A DNA stretch of 64,000 bases from Brachyhypopomus gauderio (lineage: Eukaryota; Chordata; Actinopteri; Gymnotiformes; Hypopomidae): the NCBI RefSeq assembly GCF_052324685.1, contig NC_135212.1, forward strand, positions 8,680,778 to 8,744,777, given 5' to 3'. Positions 1 through 17,947 of the stretch are shown here, in pieces. Under the pieces are notes generated by a model, which worked only from the letters and a program-made list of their open reading frames with translations, was not told where the DNA came from and did no database searches. A program made the position numbers and the translations under genes. Position 1 is the first letter of the stretch, and each line of letters begins with the position of its first letter.

Positions 1-672
1 AGGTTTGAGTACTTATAACCGCTGGCAAGCCTGGCTTTGCATAAATATTCCCAGTGGAATTGACCGTGGTAGGAGTCAGTCATGCATTACGCACTCATAA
101 AGAGGTCCTTCAGTTTCATGTGTAAAAAAATGCCATTCTATCAAGGTTGAATTCTACATGTTAGAAATAATTATATCAGCAATGACAAATTCACCTCCGA
201 CCTGACGTTTTTGTAAAATGACTTGGTAATCTGAAACAGCACCCTCTGGCGATGTAAATTAATGCAACATCAATGAACATAAGGGCAGTGGCAGAAGCAA
301 TGTAAAAAAAAATGATGGTGTAAATTTGTAAATTCTTATAATTACATATATTTTAATCTCTTCGCTGTTTTGTTGTCATGGCTAGAAATGTCCACTTTCG
401 ATTAGAAGTTACATTGATGTGTGTGGGAGGGAGAGCTGTGGTAGATGTAAATCAAACTTCTCCATTTTGCTTTCTATTTAGAGAGGCAAGTGCTTCTATA
501 AAACTACTGGCCTCTCTTAAGTCATCTGATGTGAAGCATATGGCAACATTTCCAATGTTAAGACAGGACAGAGAACAGACATAACCATTAACCAACTTTA
601 CCTCATGACATGGTCAGACACTTTTCACCGAAAATAAGTTACTTCGGTTACATTTTCCACGTTGTCCTACAG
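1..672. other. Non-coding, probably lmo2 intron
   Basis: I see no conserved coding sequence here. The stretch ends in a pyrimidine-rich acceptor (tcctacag) at about 665-672 that opens the first visible lmo2 exon, so it is best read as lmo2 intron. The short N-terminal lmo2 coding segment expected from the family was not found here. A 68-codon frame at 378-584 has no recognisable content and is not called. Confidence 0.6.
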
Positions 673-888
673 GGAGCCTGTGGACGAGGTCCTGCAGTTG
701 CCTCCGTCACTGCTGACGTGCGGCGGTTGTCAGCAAAGCATCGGAGATCGATTTTTCCTGAAGGCCATAGAACAGTACTGGCACGAGGACTGCCTGAGCT
801 GTGACCTCTGCGGCTGTCGGCTGGGAGAGGTCGGACGCAGGCTGTACTACAAGCTGGGGAGGAAACTGTGCAGGCGGGACTATCTCAG
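673..888 (+). CDS. lmo2: lmo2 exon encoding LIM1
   Basis: The acceptor is tcctacag at 665-672. The exon opens with the last base of a glutamate codon, then runs [19 protein letters not shown] onward through the whole first LIM domain to RRDYLR. The donor is AG|GTGATT at 889. It is 216 nt: 1 + 71 codons + 2. Confidence 0.95.
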
Positions 889-1901
889 GTGATTCTGGGG
901 CTCGGGGACCCATACAGGACAACCCCTCTTGACGACTGTGTACTCGGGGACTCATACAGGACGCCCCTCTGACCACTGTGTACTGGAATTCTAACGCTGT
1001 CGCATACACTCCGGAGGTTGAACTCATAAGTCTGAATGTAAAGATGCAGTTAGATGATGGATTCAGCTTTTATAATGATATAAATGTTGTACAGAGCACT
1101 CAATACTTTGGAAATGATTTATTCAGATTGGGATTCATATTAGGCTGTTTGGGTAGATACCAGGCAGTTTAGTAGAAACACTAACTTTGTGCCTACATTC
1201 TACAGTCATTGCAACATTTAACTTGGTTTCCTTGTTTTACATATTTTCAACATTTCTATATTTTCTACGTTACTCTTAAATATGCTGAAACAACGCTTTA
1301 AAACTATTTCATTTATACACCCCCTCTTGTCTTTTACCCACTGAAGGATCATGAATAACTGTTACTGTTTAAAAATGGCCTTTATAAAAAATACATTTGC
1401 TTTTTGATAGATGATAAATCAGTGGAGATGCTTTGAAGTTGTCAGCATTTTGAAGAAAACAAACTTCAATGGAATCTGAACATGCTTTAACATCTGAATT
1501 TGTACCAATTTTCACATGGCCTAAGTGAAAAACAGCTTGTAAAATGAAACCTGATTTGCATGTGTCCTACACACAGAAAAAGGGTTTAACATGTTAAAAC
1601 CTCCAACAGGTGTTCACAACAGAGAATCCTACAGCGGGTCTTTACTCCCGCATTCACTTGTGCTTGTTTGTTCTGCAGACTCTTTGGCCAGGACGGACTC
1701 TGCGCATCCTGTGAGAAGCGAATCCGTGCCTTTGAGATGACGATGCGCGTGCGTGATAAAGTCTATCATCTGGAGTGCTTCAAATGTGCCGCCTGCCAGA
1801 AGCACTTCTGCGTGGGAGACCGGTACTTGCTCATCAACTCTGACATTGTGTGTGAGCAGGACATATTCGAGTGGACCAAACTCAATGGCAATTTGGTATA
1901 G
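673..1901 (+). CDS. lmo2: LIM domain only protein 2, partial: last two coding exons
   Basis: Lmo2 is a nuclear adaptor with no DNA-binding domain of its own. In vertebrates it bridges TAL1/SCL-E-protein, GATA and LDB1 in haematopoietic and endothelial complexes. Two exons are visible, 673-888 and 1679-1901, joined across a GT-AG intron of 790 bp. The split arginine codon (AG at 887-888, A at 1679) keeps the frame. The first exon carries all of LIM1 (starting [13 protein letters not shown]) and the second carries LIM2 (starting [13 protein letters not shown]), each with the zinc-binding Cys/His/Asp spacing. The protein ends [10 protein letters not shown] before TAG at 1899-1901. The match to vertebrate LMO2, recalled from memory, is near-identical over about 145 residues and better than to LMO1 or LMO3. 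The first roughly 14 residues lie outside the visible exons, so the entry is 5'-partial. Confidence 0.96.
889..1678 (+). other. lmo2: lmo2 intron
   Basis: This GT-AG intron of 790 bp is AT-rich and ends in ttgtttgttctgcag. Two related segments, each containing a cactgtgtactcgggga/actgtgtactggaa motif, lie just after the donor at about 893-985. Nothing else was recognised. Confidence 0.9.
1679..1901 (+). CDS. lmo2: lmo2 terminal coding exon, LIM2
   Basis: The exon starts with the third base of the split Arg codon and encodes 73 residues from [10 protein letters not shown] to LNGNLV, then TAG. It covers the entire second LIM domain. Confidence 0.95.
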
Positions 1902-3000
1902 TGTGTGCAGTGAGCTTTTTTCGCCAGAATCTACAATGATCCTGTTATCGAACAATCGTGTAACAAAGAACAAAGTGAAGCCCTGCAGCATCGTGGCACG
2001 AGGACGTCGCTGAGGAAGATCACAGCTGTTCTCCACCAAGCCCCTACCTTCAGTCCACCAGCATTTAGCCAAGACTGCTAAGAGATTTTTCTACCGTTAT
2101 CTATTTATCTTAGGAAAGCAAAAGCTAATGTTTTTTGATGTATGAAGGCAATAATCGCTTTGTTTGTTTTGCTACTTTTGTACATAGTCAAGCAAACATT
2201 TTCCACAGATATGTGGATTCATTTTTAGAGTAACAAACAAAAAATGACACCTTTTGGTTTTTACTAGTCTTAATCTTCGACTCTTTCATTTTTCCTGTAT
2301 CGCCCGATACAGTTGCCCACTACTTTGGAAAAGTACTTGCAAACCCTCACTGGTACCATTTCCAACAGCTGGTCAAGGATTGGCTCCATCCTGCCTGCCA
2401 CTGACTGTTTGGTTAAAATGTGATTGCACAGAACTCCTTTGTGCCTTGTAGACAGTTTTACTGCTCGCCTTGGCAAGGGGATTGGGGCTTTTCATAAATT
2501 ACTGGCACATATTTCATACTGACCGGGACAATGTCTCTGAATTGAACGCTTTACAACCCTGTACACAGACTTTTCATGGTGGTGATGTCAAATCCATTTT
2601 TTCTTTGCTCTTAATGACAAATCAAATGTAACTATGATCTGCATTGCATTATTGACAGCAAAGCTGTACATGTTTAAAGGAAAACCATCTGATTTCACTA
2701 TTTCACCACACAGTCACCCTCTCTGGCCATCCGTATTGCACAGAGTTGCTCCTTGACTCGTCACATACACTTTCCTTATAAATTGTTGCATTATGCTCAT
2801 CCAAATATGGTCCGATACGCTGAAATAATTATTCATGGGTCTTTTGAGATCCTTAACACTGCATGGATGAAACATTAGGCGACTTGCTACATGCTAAGTA
2901 TTTTTGGTGGATTGTGTCTATAAGGCAGCCTTAAGAAAAATCTGTTGTATTTTCATGCAATTACTTATGTAATTTGAATAAAAAAATTCAATGGATTTAT
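1902..3000 (+). other. lmo2: lmo2 3' UTR with poly(A) signal
   Basis: AT-rich, non-coding sequence follows the stop codon. AATAAA occurs at 2977-2982 and again at 3041-3046, and the first is the likeliest cleavage signal. The UTR end is inferred from these hexamers only. Confidence 0.6.
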
Positions 3001-4280
3001 ATTTTATATTGCATGGAGTAACTAAATGGAAAATGGGATAAATAAATAGCCCTCTATTTAAAATGATTTAGATTTGCTATAGTACTGTGGGAAACTGTCA
3101 TACCAATTACACATTTCCATGAAGCGTTAGGCACTCTGACCTTCTCACAGCGAGAAAGCCTTACTGGACACGCTAAACAAGGATGATCCAGTACGGAGGT
3201 GGTAGTTTTAAGGTGGTCTTCATTGTTTTATAACAATGTTTGTTTTTATAGGTGTGCAAAATAATGGAATCACCTAGTAAGAGAGCTGTAAGGAGATTGT
3301 ATTTGGTATAGTAGTTACATAAAATCTGAAAACATTTCTACTGATGTCTTGGTCACAAGCACACATGTTCATGATGGCACTGAGCAAGATAATCAGCATG
3401 AATTTTAGACCAATATCAAAAATTTAAAAAATATCAAAATGATTTGTACATTTTTGTATTAGTCTCGTCACAATAAACTGCCTGCTGTTGTTGCAAGACT
3501 TCAAATTATGAACTTAACTGTGGCATTTGCCAATATATCCCGACACTTTCCTGATCTACAGAAACTGTTCACCACTGTGCAGCCTTAAATGTAATGCACA
3601 CTTACAAAACAAAATAGTTCACGTAACTTAATAATGTGACCCATATATACATCAAAAATTATTTAATGGCATTCTTAGCTTAGACACATATGCGTACATG
3701 TAAATCTAATTTTAAAATCACATATATGCACCACGGCAGTAAACATCACGATAAAAATGAAAGGTACGTGGAATAAAGACAAACACAGATAGATTCACAC
3801 CAACAGGGACGGGTACTTACATAAGCGGTCAGAACTACTGTGTCTCCATGACAATGCTGTATGGGAGGGAGTGTTTTGGACAGGCAATGTGATTTTCTGC
3901 CTTTTTTTGTATTTTTTTTAACTAACACCACAAAAACCTATAAAAACAAGTCACCATCACTTGGTATAAATACTCTCAGTCCAGGATCAGTGCCGTGTCA
4001 ATTGTCCACTTCTGTCCAGACATGAGCTGGACTTTTAACACCTGGTCAAGCGTCCATGTGGCTCTCCATGCGCAGGTCCACTCTGCTTCTTTATAATCCC
4101 AGTTTTCTTTTTTTAAATGTCTTTTTGTTGTTGTTGTTGTTGTTATTTGTTTGTTTTTTGCTTTTTTTGGCTTTTGTTACCTAGCACCTCAGAGGTCCAG
4201 CTGTGAAGTACAGGACTTTCAATGATTCTATTTTTTCACTGAATTGTTTAAGGATTTTGAGAAAGTCAGTTTTGTGCTTC
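3001..4280. other. Tail-to-tail space and tspan18 3' UTR
   Basis: lmo2 (+) and tspan18 (-) converge here. Much of 3660-4280 is probably tspan18 3' UTR: it directly follows the stop codon at 4281, and the reverse strand has an ATTAAA variant poly(A) hexamer at 3662-3667. There is a TTG/GTT-rich run at about 4126-4160. No coding sequence was seen. Confidence 0.45.
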
Positions 4281-8524
<4,244 letters not shown>

Positions 8525-8565
8525 GCTGGTCCCTCGTGCTGAAGCCTCCCCAAGCCCCTGGGGAA

Positions 8566-8667
<102 letters not shown>

Positions 8668-9482
8668 GCTTCCTCTGAATATAGGGTGCTTGCATACACG
8701 TAGTGAACAAAATTCTTGGCAAAGACATTTCAAAGAACTTTTTCCTAAAATACAAATATATGACACTAATCGCTTGAACCATTCAGGAAGAACCTTCCTG
8801 GTTTATAGCTCTTATATTGTATTATTTCAAAATGTGTCTCTTTAGTGCAATTAGAGGCAGGAGCCCCTTCTGTTGCAGAGAACCTTCTTTCTGCCTGATA
8901 AAGCACTCACTAAGATGAAGGCCTATTAGAGTACGCCACTTTACTTAAATGAAATGGAACCTTTTTCATTACTACTGGGGGCTGCAGTCGTGAACTCACA
9001 CAGCTGCTGCACCATTACTCAGACACGAGTGTAGGCTTGAAGGCCAATTACAGCCAGGCATCATGCGGAAGCGTCAGTGTGACAAGGGATGGAGGAACGC
9101 TACTCACTGCACCCCCTGCATACATACATAAGCAGCATTTCCAGAAATGGCCAAACACTGTCAAGCAAAGACAAAAATACAGTCTCGCTGTGCGCCACGG
9201 GGGGGAAAAAAATGATGGTTACTCCCCGTTCGCCGTCTTCGTTCCCATCAAGGGTTTCCCATCAAGCACTTTAGCTCCCAGATCTCTCTAAAGCTGCTTC
9301 CCACCAACATCCTTTGCGAAAAGCACGATTTTAATTAAACTGAAGTAAGTTGCAGTATTGCAGCTGACCAGCTGTACACAAAAGAAAGCTGAAGCACATG
9401 TTGCCATACGGGTATGCGGTTAATAAGAAATGGCGACAAGAATCGGTATGTTGGGAAATATCTATCCTAAGGTTAACAGACA

Positions 9483-9487
9483 GACTC

Positions 9488-9524
<37 letters not shown>
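9483..9524. repeat. (GACA)n microsatellite
   Basis: Run of gaca/caga tetranucleotide repeats of roughly 40 bp, then a short gaga tract. Confidence 0.9.
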
Positions 9525-11095
9525 GAGAGAGCGAGAGAACCCACGTTCTATGCTAATCCCATAATACTTCAGCACTGTAAGCATTTTTTGAGAGACAATT
9601 CCGATAAATGTACCACTCTCTGCATCTTCTAGGGAAGGTCACTGTGATCAATAAACTTCAAATACGCAATATCCTCGAGGTCCTCCCACAGAGACAGCAC
9701 CAATAAATGTCAGGACTCAGTACTCAATTAAAATGATTTTTAGGATAGTTTTTACCCATGAATCCTCACTCAATTTTATGATAGAATTGTTTTTATCCAT
9801 AAACCCTTACTGCAGATACTCAGGAATTAATTGACCAGCAGTCAAAGTTAAATACATCCCCTCAATCAACCTGATGGCTTCCTGATATTGATTGTGTCTT
9901 TGTGAAGCAGCTAAGCACTTATGAAACCTTCAGGGCCATTAGAACTTTAATCACTCTCCTTCACTCCAAAGGGCAGACAACTTAGTTTAAAATGAAACGT
10001 GCATCTATTACCACAATCAGTGCTAGTCCACCTCCTTGGTATGTTTTCACTGTGACCTATTGGGAAAACAGTTTTATTGCTTGTGGGGGTTTTTGTAACA
10101 TGTACAGCTTCATAAAATCGAATGCACATTTGGGGGCCTCCTGGTTATGTGTGCGCAAACAAAACGCCACCACCAGTTTGCCGTGTGCTGGGAACCAGTC
10201 TAAAGTTGGACCAAGTGGGCGTAAAACAGCCCGGGCCAGTATAAATCAATCTGGCAGCGGAGTGTCGGGGTTCCTGGGGAAAGTGCGCAGTAAACAGCAC
10301 GGCTTTTCCCATGCCTCACCAGCCCCCATCGATCAGACTGTGGGAGTTCCGGCTCATACTGCACATAGGAGATGGCTCTCCAAGAGACTTCCCACTCAGT
10401 GAAGCATGCATACAGCACAAAGCCTGGTCCTGCAGCACCGGCGCAGACATAACACAAAGCGAACCAGGACCGGGACGATCTTGGCGTGACGCTTGATTCA
10501 AGTGCTGCAGCTGCTGATTGTGGGACACTGCAGAACAGAGGAACTGAATAAAGTGCCTGAGATATGGAAACATCTCCCAGCAATGTCAGTATACGCTGGT
10601 TTCCAGTAGTGAGAAATAAAAATGGTCTTTACAGGACAGAGACACATAAGCAGCCACTGACCAGGGGAACACGAGCACTGCAGCATGAAGGCAGAAGTGT
10701 AAAAACCAAAAGACTCCAGACACACGATCAACATTATCTACAGTACATTAGCAAATAACAAAGGTTTCTATAACAATGGAAAATGTACGCAATGTCTTTT
10801 GTGGTGTTTATTCTTAGAATGTCAGCTTTGAACAATTTCATCTCACATTTCATCTTGGTAAGGGGCATGCATTAGCATTTATGTTTCTTCTTGAAGTCTG
10901 GGCCTAGGATAGAGAGACAAGCTTGCTCAGTAGTACAAACAGACAGAGCCCTGAACAAACTGGCTAGTTTATGAAGATGATGACTATTGCAAATGACAAA
11001 TGCAATTTAAGGTTACACGAAAAGGATCACTTTTTTAAGCATTGTTTAAAAGCAGATGTTGAGACTAAATCAACAAAACATTAACAGTATAGCGG

Positions 11096-11312
11096 GCCAC
11101 AACACACCACCACCTAAATTATATCCATAATACAACACTATTTAAATAATATCCATATTCCATAACACAAGACCACTCAAATTACATCCATAATCCACAA
11201 CACACCACCATCCCAGTTCAATTCATATTGCATAATACTGCACCACAGTGCAAATTATTTCAATAGTCCACAACACACTCAAATTATATCCATATTCCAT
11301 AATATCTTCAAA
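11096..11312 (+). repeat. Imperfect minisatellite
   Basis: Diverged copies of a 30-40 bp unit built from ccacaacacaccacca and aaattatatccata segments. The clearest copies start near 11097, 11194 and 11271. There is no coding potential. Confidence 0.65.
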
Positions 11313-11385
11313 AACAAACATTCTACAGGCTCCTCTACTAAACAAAACTGTGAGCAGAATGTTCACCAGAAGAATGTTTTACTTT

Positions 11386-11470
11386 ATTGTAAAGCTGTAA
11401 AGCACTTTGAGTTACATGTATGTATGAAAGGTGCTATTCAAATAAAGATTATTATTATTATTATTATTTT
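11386..11470 (+). mobile_element. L2/CR1-like LINE 3' tail fragment
   Basis: The motif gtaaagcactttgagttac, followed by ggtgctattcaaataaag and an (ATT)n tail, is the usual 3' end of L2-type LINEs and LINE-tailed SINEs in fish. Only the tail is evident. Confidence 0.6.
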
Positions 11471-14400
11471 ATTTCTTTACACACAGTCCAAGGTTTGCTC
11501 CATCTGCTCTTGTATGGGAGAAGAACAAGGCCTAGCTCCATGGCTGATTGTTTCAAGGCACCAGATCTGATCTGTGGTGATGAGCATCTCAAGAGCTTTC
11601 AATTTCCAAAAGAGACAGTAGAGACGATCCCTAAAAACATTCAACCATTTCTCAAAATTATACTCCTCCATTTATTTAGTCACAAATAAAAGCTTACACC
11701 ATCTCCCGTGCTGCGCCGTCTTTGAGAAGATCAGAGAGAACAGGCATATTAAGATTGAACGAGGCATCTCTCTGGTGTGAGGTGTGGGGATTCCCCTTGA
11801 GGATGACATCTTCAACCTGATTAATTCACTCTCTGCCATGGCACCTCTCTCCCTGAAGTCGAGGCAAAGTTCATTAGCTCAACAACAAGGACATGGTGTC
11901 TGCTCCCTGACCTTCACCTTTACACTGCACATGGAAAGACCACACCAAATGAACACTGAACATCACACAGCCTTTATCCTCACCCTCTCCCTTCAGCTTC
12001 ACCGAAACGCAAATCATCATTCCTTATTTGTGACTGGTCTTTGCGTATCTATAAGAAATTCAATTCAATTCAAATTCTAATTCAATTACTTTGCTACAAT
12101 CTGGTATTGTCCATAATTACTGACACCTGAATAAGATAGAGGCGATAAACACAATATGTCTGTTATTCATCAGCTTGATCTAAAAAATAATGAAACAATG
12201 CGAGAAATGTTGCCTTTTCGATGTGTAAAATAATGATTTCCTCAAGAGCATATTCCTTTATCGGCATAGCTACGATTATTTCATTTTTGGCACTGCTCCA
12301 TTTAGACATTTGGATCCCTGACATTTTTCCACGGTCCTTTTCTTTATTTGTGTCTACCAGGAGGTAATTCAGGAAGGTACTGCATGTCATTAAATATACA
12401 GCAAGAGTTTTTACCCAGCGCAACAAATCTAATTTTGTGAACTGAAACCAGATTTGTCATGTAAATGTATTCTTCAGTAGAGGTATGCACTGCACTATTT
12501 TAAAATAGCATTTAACAATTATCAAAAACAAACAGACAAAACTGCTGTGTGTTTGAGCCTGTTTAAAAGACGATTAAACCATTAACCTTAAGAACAGCTT
12601 TAAATTATGCAGGAAAGGGCATTATATATATATATAAGGAAAAATTACACCTGCAAGAGGAAGATTCTGGGGGTGTAGGCACTGTACTGCACAGTGGTGT
12701 TGGTAACTGAACATAACAGGACAAATATATTGCTGATTGGCTGCTGTCGTTCTAGGCTAATGAACTGAATGAAGGAAATGAAGACAACATGCTCATGTGT
12801 TTTAATGCTAGTCACTGCCTAATTACCACAGTGACATTATGTGACTGGTCTGAACACAGGCTTGTTAGACAGCCCGTGATCAGCATTCAGGTGGAGGTTC
12901 CCTACATCTGTTGCTGAATGTGCCAAAAAACTCAAAATGAAAGCAGGGTACCAAATCAGACCATGAGAAAAGTGCAGGACACAGACGGGCATCCGGCCTC
13001 TACTTGAGCACCATTTTCACACATTCACAAACACCGCTGTAGCACCTCTAGAGCATGAGCACTGGTACTGATATCATCATCACAGAACACAGTGATTAGG
13101 GGTTATTTCACACCTTGTGCACTTCGCATTGTATGAGGATTGGAGGGTTGGCACCAAAATGGCTGGTCTATGGAAACACACTAGTCTTGTGCAAGTGCTA
13201 ATTTTACAACACTTTTGTGATTAGGTCTATTTTCAGTGCCATATCTGTAACCCGGCATAATTTGATATTTTCACGCCGGTGTTTGATACAAACTAAAAGC
13301 AAGCTGGGAGATGAGCAGTAATTACAGCAGGTCATGTAATAATGTTTTAATAATATCCCTTCTTTTATGACAGGAGATGGATACAATTACTAAGTTACAG
13401 AGGCGGGATTTTTGATTATATAACAGCCTTTTTAATTAGAAGCTTGGCTGTAATGCGTCATAACTAGCTCCATCCTTGCTCTGTGTATATAAGGAAAAGG
13501 TGTAAACACTACAATTAGAAAAACTGGCTGTGGATCATAATGAAATAATTTCCTAAGTGGCCGGTGTACTTTCCCTCTGCCTGATCAATAGTGAGAGCTA
13601 ATGTGTGAATGGAAATATGTCAGCCATGTTTTGCTGCATGCTTTGGAGTGAGTCTTCTGGACAAAGGAGCTTGGTGATACAGAACTGATGCTGACTAAAC
13701 CTGTCTTCTACTGTGCGTAATGAAAATCTAATATCTCTAACTGGATAACAAAACTGAGAATAGAATAAAGCATGTTCAGCATTTCAGAGCATACTCTACC
13801 ACATACGCCGAGTGTTCGAAGGTTGCAGAGCCACTGATGAAAGACTGTATTACAGTACAAGAGACATTTGAGAGGGGCTAAACTACTGTAGCACCAAGCT
13901 AAATCATTAGCAGGTCCTGCAGGTTTTCCGGACTTTCTGGATATCAGGTCTGTAGCTCCTGATATCTCACCCAGATCTGTTATGGCTGCTCAGAAATACT
14001 CTGTCGTCTGCAATAGTCAACCTAAAAAATATAAGACTGCATAAAGGTTTACTGTTATTCTGTGTTGACAGAATTCAGAATTCCTATACTCCCCGTCTCC
14101 CGTTGTTTTTACACAAGCTACAGCTAGACTACAGCTCCCTTTAGTGTACCCCTGCACAGCCTGTCTGCATCAGATCAGTTTGGTATCAGCCGATTCCACT
14201 AACAGAAAATTGGACTGGACTCACAAAACACTGATTGGGGCATCTCCACTCGTAACACTCAAACCTGATGTTGTTAAATATCTGCATGAAAATCGTTATA
14301 CACGGATAAGCCAGAACACGTTGCTTTTCATCTCTTTGGTGTTTGAGGACTTTTAACTCTTGCACTGTTAGACATGAGAAGCGATTAATGGGTATGAGAA

Positions 14401-16911
14401 GAGTAATGTGATTGCCTGAAACTATATTCAATCACCACAACCTCCTATTGCGGTTCCTCATCGTCCAACATGATTTGATGTAGTGCTTCTGAAAGCATCT
14501 GCATGTTTTTTACGATGTGTGTTTATGTCTTCAGCTGTAGTATGCAGAAAGTAGTAGCACTTCATACAGGGCTTTGCATGTTTTGTCATGAAATTCATGC
14601 ACCAGTAGTAGTACCAGGAGTGGGCCTACTAAATTGGTCATATAAAGTATTGAATTTGGACAAGCAGTTGAGGAGCTAAGGACATTTAAGGAAAAAAAAA
14701 ACTTAAAGCAAATACATATTGATCTGAAGTACATTTCAGAGATGCAGTCAAGTAATAAAAAGTTTCAGAACAGTTTAGATGCTTCTACAAGTTAACCAGC
14801 TAGAGTCAGCACCTCTGTCTGCCTAGAGAAATTACCCACTGCAAAGAGATAAATAGATCAATACCACACCATGCAAACTAACTGATTCAGTATAGATCAG
14901 AAGGGCTTCTTTCCGCTTGCTGGCCAACTTGGGCCTGATTGTCCCTCAGCAGTGGCAAACTCAGCAACACTAATTCATTATTGCCTGACGTCACTCAAAG
15001 ATTTCCCATGGCCATGAACTTTCCCTCACAAATAACCTAAAACACATTTTACATCTAGTAATAATGCATTGCACCATAACATTTAGCATAGCTTTTTTGT
15101 AGTGACACAGGGCTAACTGTGATCTTATTTTACACATTTATACTTTTTAAAGACGTGTGCAGTGATTGCCGATTATTCTGAAGCATTTCCAGAATGGGAC
15201 GTCACACAAAGGTTGTCGTTCAGCTATGCTACAAAAATGACAGAAATCCAAAAAATTCAAAAATTACAAGATAAAATTAGCATAACATTAAACTAAAACA
15301 ATGAATAAGCAAGAAAACATACAACAACAAAAACCCATAGGAATCAGAGCCCTATTTCTCCACACAACAAAATTCAAGGGACATTGGAAAATTGGAAAAC
15401 AATTGAAAAATAATCAGTCTTAAAAGCTTTTCTATTTAGTACTTGGTGTCTGTGCAAAGACTATGTGTGGCCCACAGACATCAACAGATGCTAGAACCCT
15501 TTCCTGCTGATACTTGAGTTTTCCTTCAGAGCCATTCATTTCAGCTTCCAAGGGCTTTCTGCACTTACTCTTGGCTCTGATATGTGAAATACATTCAGCA
15601 GGATTCAGTCTGGTAATTGACTTGTTAAAGACCAACTCACTTCAGTATTATATTTTGAGTCACTGTCCTGCTGAAGGTCGTATCCTCAGAATTTAAGGTA
15701 TCTGGCAGGATTTGAACGATTAAGACTACGGAACCAAAACATCAGGAATTGTATGACTGTTCAGTTATTTATGGAATTCACTCAATGTTACTCCCCAGAC
15801 ACGACAAAAAATGGCTAATAAAGTGTCATGTAAATTTCGTATAAGCAGCACAGAATAAACTAGTCAACATGCCAACATGCCTATTATCAATGAAAAAAAA
15901 AATAACATCTGAAAAAGTTTTTTGTTGAACATTTTAAAGTCTTAAAATGTCTTACTGTAATTCTTAAGCTCTAAGTGTAAGTCTAAGTGTAAGTCATAAG
16001 CTTTAAAGTGCTCCGACACCAAGGTTTCCCGTGTTGTTCGGGCATGTGCCAGAGCTGCACATCTATCCAAATGATCGCCTCAAAAATATGTATGTGCCAA
16101 TTTTCAGATTATCGCCAGTTCTAAATGCAGATTTGAATTTCTAAAGTAAAATCAAAAGTGAGGCTCCTCTCTTCTGGTAAATTATCATGACCTCTCCGTG
16201 CACTGCTAAATTTAATCATTTACAACTGTACAACAAAACGGTTGGAGTAATTTTTAAACTAAAGGATACACACATGTTGACAGTATGTCCTCACAGATTG
16301 TTTGCAGTATGGACACAGAGGTGATGTAACCATTATTACCCCTGCTTAACAGATTTTTAATCCTAGAGGTACCTTCATCACTCCAGTGTCTTTCTGTGGC
16401 TTCATTCCAAAGATAAAGCACTCATGAGCCTATAGATGCATCATGCTATGATGAAAACAGGCTATTTTGCACAAAGAAAATAACGAATGTACCACGGGGA
16501 AGCAAAGGCCTTAATGTTTGGGGGATGGAGGATACAACACTGCCTGTAACCATTAAGAGATTTAAAGTCACAAGGAGAAGTTGTGCAAGCAAATGTCCTG
16601 CTGCTACAAACAGTTATTATCCTAAATTGCCCCTTCGTTTGGGAATGATCTTAAATGAATCATGCTGTTCTTTATAGTAAAGAAGAAAGGAAGAGGCAGA
16701 CACCCCTCACATCCAGGCTGTTGGTCTGGCATTCTCTGTTAACACCAAGTCCAATTAGTGTAAACCTCTGCTGGAGCTCCCTGCCTGATGAAGCACAGCT
16801 TTGACTGCCATTTATGTGGAGCTGGGCTTTAAATTTAAATGTGTTATTTTGTGTACACTGGGAACACACACAAACACATTTTACCTCGCCTTGCCTTATT
16901 TAACTGCCAGT

Positions 16912-16913
<2 letters not shown>

Positions 16914-16972
<59 letters not shown>
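16914..16972. repeat. (CA)n microsatellite
   Basis: About 59 bp of CA on +, directly upstream of the Tc1-like element end. Confidence 0.97.
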
Positions 16973-16976
<4 letters not shown>

Positions 16977-16984
16977 ATCATATA

Positions 16985-17794
16985 CACTCACCGGCCACTT
17001 TATTTGGTACATCTGACCAACTGCTCATTAACGCAAATGTCGAATCAGCCAATCACATGGCAGCAACTCAATGCATTTAGGCATGTAGACATGGCCAAGA
17101 TGATCTGCTGCAGTTCAAACAGAGCATCAGAATTTGGAAGAAAGGTGACTTTGAACATGGCATGATTGTTGGTGCCAGACAGGTTAGTTTGAGTATTTCA
17201 GAAACTGCTGATCTACTGGGATTTTCACGCACAACCATCTCTAGTGTTTATAGTGAATCGTCCGAAAAAGAGAAAATATCCATTAATCATCAGTTCTGTG
17301 GGCGCAAATGCCTTGTTGATACCAGAGGTCAGAGGAGAATGGACAGACTGGTTCGAGCTGATAGAACGGCAAGAGTAACTCAAACCGAGGCATGCAGAAG
17401 AGGATCTCTGAACGCACAATACATCGAACCTTGAGGCGGATGCCACACTGAACCACACGTCGAACCACACCGAACGCCACTCCTGTCAAGCTAAGAACAG
17501 GAAATTGAGGCTACAAGTCACACAGGCTCACCAAATTTGGACAACAGAAGACTTGAAAAACGTCTCTCTTTCTGCTGCAACATTTGGATGGTAGGGTCAG
17601 AATTTGGCATCAACAACATGAAAGCATGGATCCATCCTGCACTCTATCAACGGTTTAAGCTGGTGGTGGTGGTGCTGCAAATGGTGTGGGGGATATTTTC
17701 CTGGCACACTTTGGTCCCATTAATACCAATTGAGCATCGTGCCAACGGCTACCTGAGTATTGTTGCTGACCATGTCCATCCCATTATGACCACA

Positions 17795-17797
<3 letters not shown>
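16985..17797 (+). mobile_element. Tc1/mariner element, 3'-truncated and decayed
   Basis: The left end is TA|cactcaccggccactttat, a terminal sequence known from fish Tc1-like elements. Downstream on + are fragments of the transposase: an N-terminal paired-like helix-turn-helix at 17162-17280 (LSISETADLLGFSRTTISSV) and out-of-frame remnants of the catalytic domain at about 17540-17797, reading through HVHPIMTTVY. It stops abruptly at a (TA)n tract. The C-terminal half of the transposase and the right terminal repeat are absent. Several frame breaks make it inactive. Confidence 0.85.
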
Positions 17798-17845
<48 letters not shown>

Positions 17846-17947
17846 TACACACACACACACATACATACACACACACACACACATACACGCATGCACATCC
17901 ATACATGCACACACACACACACACAAACACACACGCACACATATATA
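17798..17947. repeat. Compound (TA)n/(CA)n microsatellite
   Basis: (TA)n at 17798-17837, followed by interrupted CA runs with ATAC variants to about 17947. It lies exactly at the breakpoint of the Tc1-like copy. Confidence 0.95.

Noticed and set aside
378..584. 68-codon open frame upstream of the lmo2 exon
   Set aside because: It does not resemble the LMO2 N-terminus and has no splice context linking it to 673. Treated as chance.
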